From the NCBI RefSeq assembly GCF_900113445.1, contig NZ_FOPJ01000014.1, positions 1-64,000 of the forward strand: a stretch of 64,000 nt of DNA, written 5' to 3'. Positions within the stretch are counted from its first letter, which is position 1. Every line of letters begins with the position of its first letter. The notes beneath the pieces were generated by a model, which was not told the DNA's origin, made no database searches, and saw only the letters and a program-made list of their open reading frames with translations. The position numbers and the translations under genes are program-made. Source of the DNA: Corynebacterium spheniscorum (GTDB taxonomy: Bacteria > Actinomycetota > Actinomycetes > Mycobacteriales > Mycobacteriaceae). Positions 25,958-35,477 of the stretch are shown here, one piece after another.

Positions 25958-26824
25958 GTGCCTGAAGGTCATGTTATTCATCGTCTTGCCCGGGAATTCA
26001 ATGCTGCCTTCATGGGGCAATCACCGCATCTGAGTTCCCCGCAGGGCCGCTTCGGTGTGGAAGCCGCCAGCTTAGATGGAGCGGCCTTTGATCATGCTTC
26101 TGCTCATGGCAAGCATCTTTTCTTACACTTCGATAGCCCACACCCGGCGAATATCATTTGGGTGCATTTGGGCCTGATTGGTTCCTTCAGGTTTAGTGCC
26201 CTGGGTGAGCCGGAGGGGCAGGTGCGCCTGCGAATTAATAATGATGATGTGGCTGCGGATCTGCGGGGGCCGCAGTGGTGTCGCTTGATTACGGAGGCGG
26301 AGGAGGAAGCGGCCTTAGCGAAGTTGGGTGCGGATCCTTTGCGAGAGGATGCTGATCCCACGGCAACGCATAAGAAGGTGTTGGCTTCTAAGCGCAGCAT
26401 TGGATCTTTGTTGATGGATCAGTCGTTATATGCCGGGGTCGGAAACATTTATCGGGCGGAGGTGCTGTTTCGACAAGGGATTGATCCGCGGACTGAAGGG
26501 CGGCAGCTAAAACCTGCAGAGTTGCGTAAGATCTGGGATGACTTAGTTGAGCTCATGCACGAGGGGGTGCTGCAGGGCAGGATTGACACGGTGTATCCAC
26601 AACACACACCAGAGGCGATGCATCGTGCACCACGTAAAGATGACCACGGTGGGGAAGTGTATGTGTATCGGCGGACGGGCCAACCGTGCTTAGTGTGCGG
26701 GAACCCAATCAGAATTGCGGAGCTCGAGGGACGCAATCTTTTCTGGTGCGCGCGGTGTCAGCGCCGCGGGCGGAACCGCAAGATAAAGACAACCCCAGCC
26801 ACACGATCTCGAAAATGCAATTAA
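25958..26824 (+). CDS. nei: Fpg/Nei family DNA glycosylase (Nei-like)
   Basis: The mature N-terminus Pro-Glu (M-PEGHVIHRLAREF) supplies the catalytic proline and glutamate of this family. GSLLMDQSLYAGVGNIYRAEVL is the helix-two-turn-helix, and the C-terminal zinc finger has CLVC and CARC pairs. It cuts oxidised bases from DNA and nicks the strand as a bifunctional glycosylase/AP lyase. The PEGH start suggests the Nei2 type of actinobacteria. The start is GTG. The end overlaps the leader of the next gene by only 10 bases of spacing, so they are probably co-transcribed. Confidence 0.92.
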   Translation: MPEGHVIHRLAREFNAAFMGQSPHLSSPQGRFGVEAASLDGAAFDHASAHGKHLFLHFDSPHPANIIWVHLGLIGSFRFSALGEPEGQVRLRINNDDVAADLRGPQWCRLITEAEEEAALAKLGADPLREDADPTATHKKVLASKRSIGSLLMDQSLYAGVGNIYRAEVLFRQGIDPRTEGRQLKPAELRKIWDDLVELMHEGVLQGRIDTVYPQHTPEAMHRAPRKDDHGGEVYVYRRTGQPCLVCGNPIRIAELEGRNLFWCARCQRRGRNRKIKTTPATRSRKCN

Positions 26825-26834
26825 AGGAGAACCT

Positions 26835-28787
26835 ATGGCTAGGCCTTGTTATAACGTCGAACAAATTCGTGAGGTAGAAAAAGACCTACTGGATAGGCAG
26901 CGGAAACCAGATGAGTTAATGATTGTGGCGTCGCGAGCGGTGGCGACCATTTCTGCGCAGATTTTGGAGAAAATGTGGCGGCCGTATACGGGGTCGGGTT
27001 CGACGATTTTGGTTTTGGCGGGTGCGGGCGGCAATGGAGGGGATGCGTTGTATGCGGGCGCATTAATGGCGAAGAATCTGGAGAGAGCTGAAGTTATTGG
27101 TGTTTTGACTGATGATCGGCAGCGGGTGCATGCCCCGGCGTTGAAAGCGTTTAAGGAGGCTGGGTGCCGGGTGTGGGATCCGAAGTTTAAGGCTGAGGAT
27201 CTGATGGAGCGATTCCCCTTTGACCTGATCATTGATGGAATGTTAGGGATTGGGGGCAAGGGTGCGTTGCGGGGGCGCGCGAAGGAGTGGGCGAAGCAAG
27301 TAAATATTTTTGCCGCGGATCCGAAGCATCATGCGAAGGTGATTGCGGTGGATATACCTTCGGGAATTGATACGGATACCGGGAATGCGGGGGCGGAACC
27401 GGCGACATTAAGTGAGATTAAGAAGCTGGGTTGTGGCTGGAAGAAGCCGAGCCCTTATGAGGGGGATTTTATTTCCGCGGATTACACCATCAGTTTTGGT
27501 GGGCCGAAGCGCGCGAATGCAGTGAACCCGCATTGTGGGCGGGTCATCGTGACGCAATTGCATTTAGATATTGATGCTTATACCCCGCCACAGGATGATA
27601 TTTGGGAGATGCAGTTTGAGTTAAGGCGTCGTTTTGATCCGGTGCGGCAGGTGCATTTGCTGCAGATTAATCCCTGGAAATCCGGCGATATTGGGTTGCG
27701 TGTTAATGAGGGCGAGATTTTGGAGCCTTCGGCGACGGCCAATAAATACAGTGGGGGAGTGGTGGCTATCCATGCTGGTAGCCAGGCGTATCCGGGGGCT
27801 GCGGTCTTAGCTTGTGGTGGGGCGGTGCATGCGACATCCTCGATGGTGCGTTATGTGGGCCCGCATAGTGAGGGGGTGATTGCGCGCTATCCGGAGGTAG
27901 TGGTTGCACCCGATTTTGATTCCTGTGGCAGTGTGCAGGCCCGGGTGGTGGGGCCGGGGAGTTTTGATGCAGATGGTCGCATCCCGGATTTTGAGAAGAT
28001 TCTTTTGGCCCCGGAGACGGTGGTGATTGACGCGGATGCTTTAACGGCTTTGGCTAAGGATGAGCAACTGCGCCGGCTGCTGCAGGAACGTCAAGGACAG
28101 GGAGTCTTAACCCCGCATGATGGAGAATTCCTTCGCCTCTTAGAGGGCTTTGGGATTGATATCAATCCGGGGGCGGATCGGATTGGGGCGGCCCAGGCCT
28201 TGGCGGCGGCTACTGGCTGCGCGGTGGTGGTGAAAGGCCGGGTGACGTTGTTGGCGGCACCGCCGTCGCGGAAGGATTCCCTGTGGAACACCAAGCCTTA
28301 TGTGGTGGGGGTGGATGTGGGCCATAGTTGGTTGGCGACCCCGGGTTCTGGGGATGTGTTTGCTGGCATGTTAGGTGCTTTTGTGGCGCGCCGGCAATGG
28401 AATGGTGAGCCGGTTGACTATCTGGCTGCCACTGAGCGGGTCATTGCGATGCATGCCATTGCGGGTCGGCTAGCTGCGCAAACACCTTTTGGGCAGGGGC
28501 CGATTGCAGCGAGTGAGATTATTAAGCACATCCAATCAGCCGCTGCGTTGACCAGTATTCAACCGGTACGCCGCGGGCTGGGGATGGCTTTGGAGGGCAT
28601 CACCGCGGTGGGTTTGACCCCCGATGGTCCAGAAGATGAAACCGGAATTGATAGTGGCGGAAACCTGGAAGAAAAGCTCACCCCGGAGCAATTCCAGAAG
28701 CTTAAGAAGCTGACCGCCACGGATTCCTTGGAGCGGCTACTCGCCGAGCTGGGGCTTTCCTTGCGGGATCTTCAAGAAGATGAGTAG
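26835..28787 (+). CDS. nnr: Bifunctional NAD(P)HX epimerase / ADP-dependent dehydratase
   Basis: The N-terminal YjeF-type epimerase domain (residues 1-230) has LAGAGGNGGDALYAG and AVDIPSGIDTDTG. The C-terminal ribokinase-like dehydratase domain (about 270-590) has VIDADALTAL, LTPHDGEFLRLL and TPGSGDVFAGMLGAF. Together they repair hydrated NADH/NADPH. At 650 residues it exceeds the usual 500-550. The excess is partly an insertion around residues 215-270 and a 50-residue charged tail (LEEKLTPEQFQKLKKL). AAAGGAG precedes the ATG. Operon with the glycosylase gene. Confidence 0.9.
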   Translation: MARPCYNVEQIREVEKDLLDRQRKPDELMIVASRAVATISAQILEKMWRPYTGSGSTILVLAGAGGNGGDALYAGALMAKNLERAEVIGVLTDDRQRVHAPALKAFKEAGCRVWDPKFKAEDLMERFPFDLIIDGMLGIGGKGALRGRAKEWAKQVNIFAADPKHHAKVIAVDIPSGIDTDTGNAGAEPATLSEIKKLGCGWKKPSPYEGDFISADYTISFGGPKRANAVNPHCGRVIVTQLHLDIDAYTPPQDDIWEMQFELRRRFDPVRQVHLLQINPWKSGDIGLRVNEGEILEPSATANKYSGGVVAIHAGSQAYPGAAVLACGGAVHATSSMVRYVGPHSEGVIARYPEVVVAPDFDSCGSVQARVVGPGSFDADGRIPDFEKILLAPETVVIDADALTALAKDEQLRRLLQERQGQGVLTPHDGEFLRLLEGFGIDINPGADRIGAAQALAAATGCAVVVKGRVTLLAAPPSRKDSLWNTKPYVVGVDVGHSWLATPGSGDVFAGMLGAFVARRQWNGEPVDYLAATERVIAMHAIAGRLAAQTPFGQGPIAASEIIKHIQSAAALTSIQPVRRGLGMALEGITAVGLTPDGPEDETGIDSGGNLEEKLTPEQFQKLKKLTATDSLERLLAELGLSLRDLQEDE

Positions 28788-28813
28788 CGCAGGGGAGGGT
28801 TAAGCTAATACCC

Positions 28814-29662
28814 TTATTCTGGCTGCATAACGGTATCCGGAATGGGGATGCGCCTTCCGGAATACGGGTCAGTGACATTAAGGCAATCCACTTGGAAGAT
28901 CTCTTTAATGAGGTCTTCCGTGAGGGTGCCATTGACCTCTCCGGCGCGAATGATTTCCCCGGAGTGCATGGCCACCACATGCTCAGCAAAGCGTGCTGCT
29001 TGGCTCATGTCATGCAGCACCATCACCACGGTGCGGCCTTCTTTACCTAAGGAAGCCACCAGCTCCAAGACCCCCAATTGGTAGGCGGGGTCCAGGTAGG
29101 TGGTGGGTTCATCAAGCAGCAGGATGGGTGCGTCTTGGGCCAAGGTCATGGCGATCCACACGCGTTGTTGCTGGCCACCGGATAAACCTTCGGCCGGTTC
29201 GTGGAGAAGGTCGGTCACCCCGGCACGTTCAGCGGCGGCGTGGACGATCTGCCAATCCTGCTTCCTTAAAGAGGCAAAGGCGCCGGTGTAGGCATAGCGC
29301 CCATAGGCAATGAGCTCTTCTACCAGCAGCCCGTCTGGTGGGATGGGTTGTTGGGGGAGGAAAGCCACGTGGCGAGCGAACTCCCTCGATGGGATCGACC
29401 AGGTGGCGCGTTGTCCAAGGAAGGCATCACCAGCACTGGGTTTTAGTTGCCGTCCCAGTACCCGCAATAGGGTTGATTTACCGCAACCATTCGGCCCAAT
29501 CAATGCAGTAACTTTGCCTTGGGGGATCTCAAGGTCCACGCTGTTTAAGATCAGTGGACCACCGTAGCCAGCGGAGACACCCTCCACGCGCAGCTGTTCC
29601 GAAGAGATAGGTGCAGCAGAGCTACTCCTTGAGTTCTTCTGATACTTCGGGTTTGTGGTCAT
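28814..29662 (-). CDS. ABC transporter ATPase, iron-siderophore type
   Basis: This 282-residue ATPase has Walker A GPNGCGKSTLLRVLG, the signature LSGGQQQRVWIA, Walker B LLLDEPTTYLD and the switch His in VLHDMSQAARF. These fit the FecE/FhuC family that powers uptake of Fe(III)-siderophores or heme. It is the last gene of a four-gene operon. Its start overlaps the stop of the upstream permease by four bases. Confidence 0.93.
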   Translation of the reverse strand: MTTNPKYQKNSRSSSAAPISSEQLRVEGVSAGYGGPLILNSVDLEIPQGKVTALIGPNGCGKSTLLRVLGRQLKPSAGDAFLGQRATWSIPSREFARHVAFLPQQPIPPDGLLVEELIAYGRYAYTGAFASLRKQDWQIVHAAAERAGVTDLLHEPAEGLSGGQQQRVWIAMTLAQDAPILLLDEPTTYLDPAYQLGVLELVASLGKEGRTVVMVLHDMSQAARFAEHVVAMHSGEIIRAGEVNGTLTEDLIKEIFQVDCLNVTDPYSGRRIPIPDTVMQPE

Positions 29663-30672
29663 GCGGCACGCACCTTCGTTAAACGCAGCAAAAGATAAAT
29701 GAAGTAGGGGGCACCAACAATGGCAATCAGTGCGCCCACCGGGATCTCAGTGGGGGCAAAAGCCCAACGCCCAAAGGCATCACAGCCCACCACCAAGGTG
29801 GCGCCGGCAAGCAAAGCCACCGGGATTTGACGGCGGAGTTTCCGGCCCACCAACATGCGGGCGGCATGCGGCACGATCAGCCCAGCAAAACCCAACACCC
29901 CAGCCCCAGCAACTGCGCCGGCGCTGGCAATAATCGCCAACCCAATGGCCACTAAACGCCACACCGCGGCGCGCCCACCAATACCGGCCATGGTGGAGTC
30001 ATCGAGCGACAAAATATCCAGGTGCTTCGCCAAAATCAGCACCATCACCGCAACCCCTAAAATCAGTGGGGAAGTGATGATGGCATCCGGCAGGGTGCGA
30101 GCATAAAGCGAACCTTTTAGCCAGGTCATCGCCGCACCAGCTTCCGGTGCGGCGCGCACCAAAAGCAACTTTGTCAGCGCAGCTAAGCCCACGGATAGGG
30201 CCACACCGGTCAGCGTTAAACGCACCGGGGAGGACACTCCCTTCCCGGATAAAATAATCACGATCAAAGCCCCGACTAGCGACCCCACCAAAGCCGCGGG
30301 AGTAAGTATCCAAGCCGGTGGGTTAACAGAGGTCAACAGCACAACGACCGCAGCTAACCCACCACCAGCGGTCACGCCAACAGTATCGGGGGCGGCCATC
30401 GGGTTTCTTAAACCCAGCTGCAATAAACATCCAGATATCGCCATACCCATGCCCGCTAAGGCACCCACCAACAAGCGGGGGAAGCGGTATTTCCAAATTA
30501 AAGAATCACCCTGCACCAGGCCTTGGATTACTTCCCGCGGTGGTGTGTGTACGGCACCTAAGCCTAGGGCCAACACCACGGTCGCTAAAAAGGCCACCAG
30601 CAGGATCCCCAGGATCACACTTAAAGAACGTGCCGATGTCGCGGTCGGGGGGTGTGCTTTGCGAGGTGTCAT
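29659..30672 (-). CDS. FecCD-type ABC permease, second subunit
   Basis: This 337-residue protein has nine to ten predicted membrane helices and the family phrases RFPRLLVGALAGMGMAISGCLLQ, NPMAAPDTVGVTAG and GFAGLIVPHAARMLVG. It forms the membrane channel with the other permease. It overlaps the first permease by four bases at its start and the ATPase at its end, a tightly coupled operon. Confidence 0.93.
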   Translation of the reverse strand: MTPRKAHPPTATSARSLSVILGILLVAFLATVVLALGLGAVHTPPREVIQGLVQGDSLIWKYRFPRLLVGALAGMGMAISGCLLQLGLRNPMAAPDTVGVTAGGGLAAVVVLLTSVNPPAWILTPAALVGSLVGALIVIILSGKGVSSPVRLTLTGVALSVGLAALTKLLLVRAAPEAGAAMTWLKGSLYARTLPDAIITSPLILGVAVMVLILAKHLDILSLDDSTMAGIGGRAAVWRLVAIGLAIIASAGAVAGAGVLGFAGLIVPHAARMLVGRKLRRQIPVALLAGATLVVGCDAFGRWAFAPTEIPVGALIAIVGAPYFIYLLLRLTKVRAA

Positions 30673-31832
30673 ACGCGCTCACCTCCTATGGTGGCCCTGG
30701 CTGCACCCGCAGCTACCTTGGCAGTACCCACGGTGCCACTGGCGCCAACGTGGTTCTTGGCGCTTCGCCCGTGGCGGCGTTGTACCTGCCTAATACCCCA
30801 GAGCAGCACCGGTACTCCAACGATGGAGGTCACAATGCCCACCGGAGTTTCCGCTGGTGCCCACAACCATTGCGCAATGGAATCAGCCAAAAGCAAAACC
30901 GCCGCACCGCTAAGCGCCGCAACCGGGATACCCCAACGGTGTCGCGGCCCGCATAAGCGGTGCGCCACCACCGCAGAAAGCAAGCCTAGAAAACCAATCG
31001 GTCCGGCGGCCGCCACACAAGGTGCAATTAATAGCACTGCCACCGTCGTGGCAATCAGCCGCAGCCGTGCCGGGCGCGCACCGATGGCGCTGGCCACGGA
31101 ATCCCCAATGGCTAGGGCATCGAAACCGCGCGCACCCCACCACACCACCGGCACCACCAGCACGCTGATCACCAAGGCTGGGATCAGATCAGGCAGGCGG
31201 ATACCACCCAGTTTGCCGGAAAGCCAGGACAACACTGTCACTAATTGGGCTTCATCTAACACCAAAACAATGGCGGTAATGGCACTGAGCATGGCAGATA
31301 CCGCTAAACCTAAAAGCAGCATGCGTTGGATCGCCACCACGCCACTGAGATCCCCGTGCCCGCCGCGCAAGCCCACCATCACGGTGATGCTGGCAGCAGC
31401 AATCGCCCCCAGCAGTCCACCAGGTAGTAATGCGGCAGCGCCTTGGGCTGGGGTGAGTGCCGCCACCGCCACCACGCCTAGGGCTGCGCCAGCATTTACC
31501 CCAGTAATTTCGGGGTCAGCTAGCGGGTTACTTGAGGCGGTGCGCAGTAATAACCCCGCGATTCCCAGCACCGCACCCACAATCGTTCCGGCAAGCAGTC
31601 GATCGCGCACAATGGCCTGCATTTCCGGGGCTAACCAGGTCGCCTCGGCGGGGACCTCAATATGTGTGAGCCGCCATGCCCACATCATCCCAATGATCAG
31701 CAAGCACCCGCCTACCCACAGGGCAAGCGCGACCCGCTGAATGCTAGTGGCAGGGGAGTGCGCGGCAGCAACCGAGTGCGCCTCAGCTACCGAGTCCGCC
31801 GCCCCAGCACCAAGCGAGGAGCCTAAGGTCAC
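30669..31832 (-). CDS. FecCD-type ABC permease, first subunit
   Basis: This 387-residue permease has the family hallmarks RDRLLAGTIVGAVLGIAGLLLRT, NPLADPEITGVNAGAALG and GFLGLLSAVVAHRLCG. The reading frame starts at 31898, but the GTG at 31832 overlaps the binding-protein stop as GTGA, which is the expected coupled start. An Ala/Ser-rich cytosolic tail of about 35 residues precedes the first helix, longer than in most FecCD proteins. Confidence 0.9.
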   Translation of the reverse strand: MTLGSSLGAGAADSVAEAHSVAAAHSPATSIQRVALALWVGGCLLIIGMMWAWRLTHIEVPAEATWLAPEMQAIVRDRLLAGTIVGAVLGIAGLLLRTASSNPLADPEITGVNAGAALGVVAVAALTPAQGAAALLPGGLLGAIAAASITVMVGLRGGHGDLSGVVAIQRMLLLGLAVSAMLSAITAIVLVLDEAQLVTVLSWLSGKLGGIRLPDLIPALVISVLVVPVVWWGARGFDALAIGDSVASAIGARPARLRLIATTVAVLLIAPCVAAAGPIGFLGLLSAVVAHRLCGPRHRWGIPVAALSGAAVLLLADSIAQWLWAPAETPVGIVTSIVGVPVLLWGIRQVQRRHGRSAKNHVGASGTVGTAKVAAGAARATIGGERV

Positions 31833-32785
31833 TTGGCTGTTTCGATAATCTGATCCAGCATCGCTTCTGCCGCTAAGGGACCGCGCGCACGAGACCACAC
31901 GTCTTGTTCAACCCCGACAATTGTGGGAACTGCCTGCGCGAATGGGGTTTCACGGAAACCATCTACATCCAAATACATGAACAGGACGTCTAGGTTCATC
32001 TCCGGCAACTTATCCGCGGTCAACTCCGCTACATCCGTCTTGGACTCAATGTTGGACTTCTCGCCCTCATAGCCATACTCAAAACCAGCATCCTTCAACA
32101 AAGACGCCGGGAAGGACGCGTCCACCCAGGTATATAGCGTGTTCTTAGTCCACCCCGCCAACGCGGCACGGGTCCCTGGCTTCACAGCCTTCTTCGCTTC
32201 CTCCAGCTTGGCCTTGAGGTCCTCACGAACCTTCTTCGCCTCATCTTCCTTACCCACTTTCGCGGCGATCTCATCCATGGATTTCAGCACATCTTGGTAG
32301 GTGGCATCGGAGTACGCCTCGGTCGGAGCGATCTCCTTTAGTTGATCCATAATCGCAGCGTGCCGGGTGGGGCTCGCCAAAATCAGGTCCGGCTCCAGCG
32401 AAGAAATAATCTCCAAATTAGGCTGCTTTGCCTGCCCCACAGAGGTGATTTCCGTCAATTTCCCCGCCAAAGTACCGGGCTCCTTGGACTTGCCAATTTC
32501 CACAATGCCCACTGGCTTTACGCCCAGCGCGGTCAAAATTTCCTCATAGCGCCAGTCCAGCGCCACAATCTTCTCGACCTTCGAGGTTCCGGTCTCTTGC
32601 TTCTCATCCTTCTTATCCGCAGCCCTGCTGGTGGCAGCAGCGTCCTTAGATCCACTGCTACTTTCGGAATTACCACAGGCACTCAACCCAAATGTCAGGG
32701 CAACAATTGCAATGATGGCCAGGAGAATTTTCCCGAGAGTGGCAGGTGCGGCTTTTACTATGCTTAGGCTATCCAAATTCTGCAT
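31829..32785 (-). CDS. Iron-siderophore type substrate-binding lipoprotein
   Basis: The signal peptide ends in lipobox FGLSAC, so the protein is lipid-anchored outside the membrane. A Ser/Lys/Asp-rich linker is followed by a class III (FecB/FhuD) binding fold with VEKIVALDWRYEEILTALGVKPVG and the long helix MDEIAAKVGKEDEAKKV. The ligand cannot be read from sequence; siderophore or heme is most likely. The ATG at 32785 has no ribosome site. A promoter (TTGCTG, 18 bases, TACGCT) ends seven bases before it, so the mRNA is probably leaderless. A DtxR-like box lies just inside the gene. Confidence 0.88.
   Translation of the reverse strand: MQNLDSLSIVKAAPATLGKILLAIIAIVALTFGLSACGNSESSSGSKDAAATSRAADKKDEKQETGTSKVEKIVALDWRYEEILTALGVKPVGIVEIGKSKEPGTLAGKLTEITSVGQAKQPNLEIISSLEPDLILASPTRHAAIMDQLKEIAPTEAYSDATYQDVLKSMDEIAAKVGKEDEAKKVREDLKAKLEEAKKAVKPGTRAALAGWTKNTLYTWVDASFPASLLKDAGFEYGYEGEKSNIESKTDVAELTADKLPEMNLDVLFMYLDVDGFRETPFAQAVPTIVGVEQDVWSRARGPLAAEAMLDQIIETAK
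32759..32777 (-). promoter_or_regulatory. DtxR-box-like site inside the first codons of the binding-protein gene
   Basis: TTTGGATAGCCTAAGCATA matches the DtxR/IdeR consensus (TTAGGTTAGCCTAACCTAA) at 14 of 19 positions, including the core TAGCCTAA. It begins six bases after the ATG, which is about +7 of the predicted transcript. Repression by iron-loaded DtxR would fit the transporter's likely role. Confidence 0.45.
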
Positions 32786-32792
32786 GTGGATG

Positions 32793-32822
32793 AGCGTAGG
32801 CGCAACACCGTGCGAACAGCAA
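32793..32822 (-). promoter_or_regulatory. Promoter of the iron-type ABC operon
   Basis: On the minus strand TTGCTG (32817-32822) and TACGCT (32793-32798) are spaced by 18 bases. The start should fall at or next to the A of the ATG at 32785, which predicts a leaderless message. Confidence 0.5.
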
Positions 32823-32915
32823 GGGTTTTGACCTCGCACAGGGAAAATCTCACTTGATTATTCAAGCTCTCTGATCAAGAGCAACCACCAAAGATGTACT
32901 TGTGTGTATCAATCA

Positions 32916-33641
32916 TTACTTCTCGCACGCTATGCCATCCCCATCACGATCTAAGTGCGGAGCATAACCAGGCTCCCCACGGTAAATCGGGGCGGCCCCG
33001 GCATTTTTAGCTTCCTGGCAATTCCGATAATGCACGCTTGCCGGCTGCTGCGCGGGAGGCTGTGCCGGCTGCTGTGCGGGGGGTTGCGCAGGTTCAACTG
33101 CCGCAGGTTTAACTACCTCGGGGGCCGGGGCGGGAGCCGGAGGTTCACTGCTGGGTTCTTGATAGAGCAACCCGTGTTGGACCTTTTCCACTGGTTCTTC
33201 GGTGGTTGGGGCGGTTTCGGTAGTCGACGTTGCTGAGGAAGAACTCGCAGTTTGTGTACGCGAGGTGGTGCTGAGAACCGTGGTGGATACTTGCGTCGTC
33301 ACGGTGCTGGTGGTTGTCGCACTATCGCTCTTTGACTGTGCACCTGGGACAATCACCCAACCCACAATGAATAAGAGAACGGGGACGAGAAACACTTTCA
33401 TGGCGCCGCTGGCAGAAAGCTGTTGGTTTCCGCGCAGACGATCGCGCAGCATCATCGCGAGGATAAAGAAAACAGCAAAAGCACCCACACCCATCAAGAT
33501 GCACCCAATGAAATTCCCAATGCCACCGCTAAACGCGGCAACTAGGAAGATGAGGCCAATAAAGGCCCCAATCCCAAGGATGATCGTTGGTAGGACACCT
33601 AATTTGGAGCCAGTGGTGGGTTGCTGAGAAGGCGTGGGCAT
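32916..33641 (-). CDS. Membrane protein with C-terminal excalibur calcium-binding domain
   Basis: Three membrane helices lie in the first 100 residues. A Ser/Thr-rich then Pro/Ala/Gln-rich linker of about 95 residues with PAQQPAQPPAQQP repeats follows. The last 38 residues are an excalibur domain (YRNCQEAKNAGAAPI, then DRDGDGIACEK), an extracellular Ca-binding module with two Cys. The protein probably displays this domain in the cell wall. Its function is unknown. It is downstream of, and in the same direction as, the MHS transporter but separated by a hairpin. Confidence 0.88.
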   Translation of the reverse strand: MPTPSQQPTTGSKLGVLPTIILGIGAFIGLIFLVAAFSGGIGNFIGCILMGVGAFAVFFILAMMLRDRLRGNQQLSASGAMKVFLVPVLLFIVGWVIVPGAQSKSDSATTTSTVTTQVSTTVLSTTSRTQTASSSSATSTTETAPTTEEPVEKVQHGLLYQEPSSEPPAPAPAPEVVKPAAVEPAQPPAQQPAQPPAQQPASVHYRNCQEAKNAGAAPIYRGEPGYAPHLDRDGDGIACEK

Positions 33642-33754
33642 TCGTTATCTCTCAGGAGTTGGATGTGTTCATCAACTTATATAAACGATATACCCTGGTT
33701 CTTCCAAACTGAGCCCAACCATTGGTTCCAGTTTTCTCCTAATTAATGAGGAAT

Positions 33755-33806
33755 CCCCCGCTATCTTTGCTACGGCTGCTTAAGCAGCCAGAAGAAGACG
33801 CGGGGG
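33755..33806. terminator. Nested hairpin between the MHS transporter and the excalibur gene
   Basis: CCCCCGC (33755-33761) and GCGGGGG (33800-33806) enclose the perfect 16-base palindrome GGCTGCTTAAGCAGCC (33774-33789). It lies 20 bases after the stop of the minus-strand transporter and probably acts as its terminator. The T tract is poor, so an operator role for the inner palindrome cannot be excluded. Confidence 0.5.
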
Positions 33807-33825
33807 AGCCCCTGGAGGAAAACTT

Positions 33826-35208
33826 TTAGTGCAGGGAACGCTCCTGGATTCCCTTGGGAACCATCAGAGAGCCGACCAGCGAGACAGCACAGACCGCGGC
33901 GATATAGATGCCGATGGAGGTGGTGTTGCCGGTGCTTTCCAACAGGAGCGCCGCGATCATCGGGGCGAAGGCGCCACCAATAATGGAGCCGGAGGCGTAG
34001 CCGATGGAGACACCGGAGAGGCGCACCTTGGCAGGGAACATTTCGGCGTACATGGCCGATTGTGGACCATAGCTAGCACCGAGCATACTTGCCAGCACGA
34101 AGAGCGCGACTGCATACCAGACAATGGATCCGGTATCGATCAGCCACCAGGTGGGTACTGCCCAGATCATCGCGAAGATATAGCCCCAGACAAAGGTGCG
34201 TTTACGACCAACTTTGTCAGAAAGAGCACCGAAGCCAAGGGTGGATATACCCCAGAGCACCGACGCAGCCAAGGAGACGGCCAACACGGTGGGACGATCA
34301 TGGCCTAGGACCTTGGTGGCATAGGACATAAAGTAGGCAATCAGCATGTAGCCAGCCGCGTTATTGCCAGCAAAGATGATGGCGGCGAGGAAGACCGGCT
34401 TGCGATGTTCGCGAATGAGGATGGACAGTGGGGCGGATTCAGTGCGGGCGAGGGCTTCCAGCTCTTCGAAGACTGGGGATTCACCCACCAGGCGACGAAT
34501 CCAAAAACCAATAGCAATAAGCACCAAGGAGGAAATGAAGGGGATACGCCAGCCCCAAGATTCAAATTGCTCAGGAGTTAAGGTAGCGGCAATAACCAGC
34601 ATAAAGATGGTGGCCAAGAACATACCACTGGGAACACCGATCTGAGGGAAGGCACCGAAGAGGCCACGCTTATTCACCGGAGCATGTTCCACGGAGAGCA
34701 GCGCTGCGCCACCCCATTCGCCACCGGCAGAAAGTCCCTGCAGGATGCGCAACAGCACCAAGATCAGCGGGGCAGCAATGCCGATTGATTCATAGGTGGG
34801 CAGCACACCGATAAGGACAGTAGCTCCACCCATGCCAAGCAAGGTGAGCACCAACACTGGTTTACGGCCCAGTCGGTCACCGAGGTGACCAGCCAGGATG
34901 GCGCCTAGTGGACGGAAGAGGAAGCTAATACCCAAGGAAGCCCACGCCACGATTTGGGCTAGTCCGGGACGATCATTCGCAGCGGGGTTGAAGTAATGCT
35001 GGGCGAAGATTAAGCCGGCTGCTTGGGCGTAGATGAAGAAGTCGAACCACTCGATGGTGGTGCCCACCATCGCGCCAGCGAGGACGCGACGATGTTCTTT
35101 GGTGACATTACCGGGAGTGGGTGGAAACTCTGGGATGGGGTGTTTCTCAGCTTCAGTGGTGGAGCTACTGTTAGCTGATAGGTCGTGCTCAGGCTGGTGC
35201 GATGTCAT
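33826..35208 (-). CDS. MHS-family (MFS) transporter next to the paa genes
   Basis: This 460-residue protein has 12 predicted helices. It has the MHS signature GTTIEWFDFFIYAQAAGLIF at helix 1, RPLGAILAGHLGDRLGRKPVL in loop 2-3 and LQGLSAGGEWGGAALLSVEH. MHS members are proton symporters of organic or aromatic acids. Its place downstream of paaK suggests uptake of phenylacetate or a relative, which is inference. The frame opens with TTG at 35214, but the ATG at 35208 with AGCAGG eight bases upstream is preferred. Confidence 0.88.
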   Translation of the reverse strand: MTSHQPEHDLSANSSSTTEAEKHPIPEFPPTPGNVTKEHRRVLAGAMVGTTIEWFDFFIYAQAAGLIFAQHYFNPAANDRPGLAQIVAWASLGISFLFRPLGAILAGHLGDRLGRKPVLVLTLLGMGGATVLIGVLPTYESIGIAAPLILVLLRILQGLSAGGEWGGAALLSVEHAPVNKRGLFGAFPQIGVPSGMFLATIFMLVIAATLTPEQFESWGWRIPFISSLVLIAIGFWIRRLVGESPVFEELEALARTESAPLSILIREHRKPVFLAAIIFAGNNAAGYMLIAYFMSYATKVLGHDRPTVLAVSLAASVLWGISTLGFGALSDKVGRKRTFVWGYIFAMIWAVPTWWLIDTGSIVWYAVALFVLASMLGASYGPQSAMYAEMFPAKVRLSGVSIGYASGSIIGGAFAPMIAALLLESTGNTTSIGIYIAAVCAVSLVGSLMVPKGIQERSLH

Positions 35209-35389
35209 CGTCAAGACCTGCTTTCTGGTGTCAGTGAAGGCAACGCATGTGTTGTCTTGGCTTCGGCATTAATGCGGGTGAACTAATGCCATCAGGCAGG
35301 AGCGAGCAGAGAAGCGCTACGGTTTCATCTGGGGACGGAGGATGGGAAAAAGATGAAGAAATACTGCAAGAGCTGGTGTGGGAAATTTT

Positions 35390-35409
35390 GGGGAGGGAAG
35401 TGCCTCCCC
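35390..35409. repeat. 7-bp GC-rich hairpin downstream of paaK
   Basis: GGGGAGG (35390-35396) and CCTCCCC (35403-35409) pair around a 6-base loop. TTTT follows on the plus strand and AAAATTT on the other. It may end paaK transcription about 70 bases beyond the stop. The orientation of the T tract fits the opposite strand better, so the role is unclear. Confidence 0.35.
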
Positions 35410-35477
35410 TTTTCCTAAGGGGGAGTTCAGCATCCAAAGGATCGCAGTGTGCCTGTGGGAGCACAATGCATGCGGCT

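Noticed and set aside
31946-31960. Second parS-like sequence GGTTTCACGGAAACC
   Set aside because: It is one base short of the parS palindrome, so the two half sites have wrong spacing. It is probably a coincidence in the binding-protein gene.
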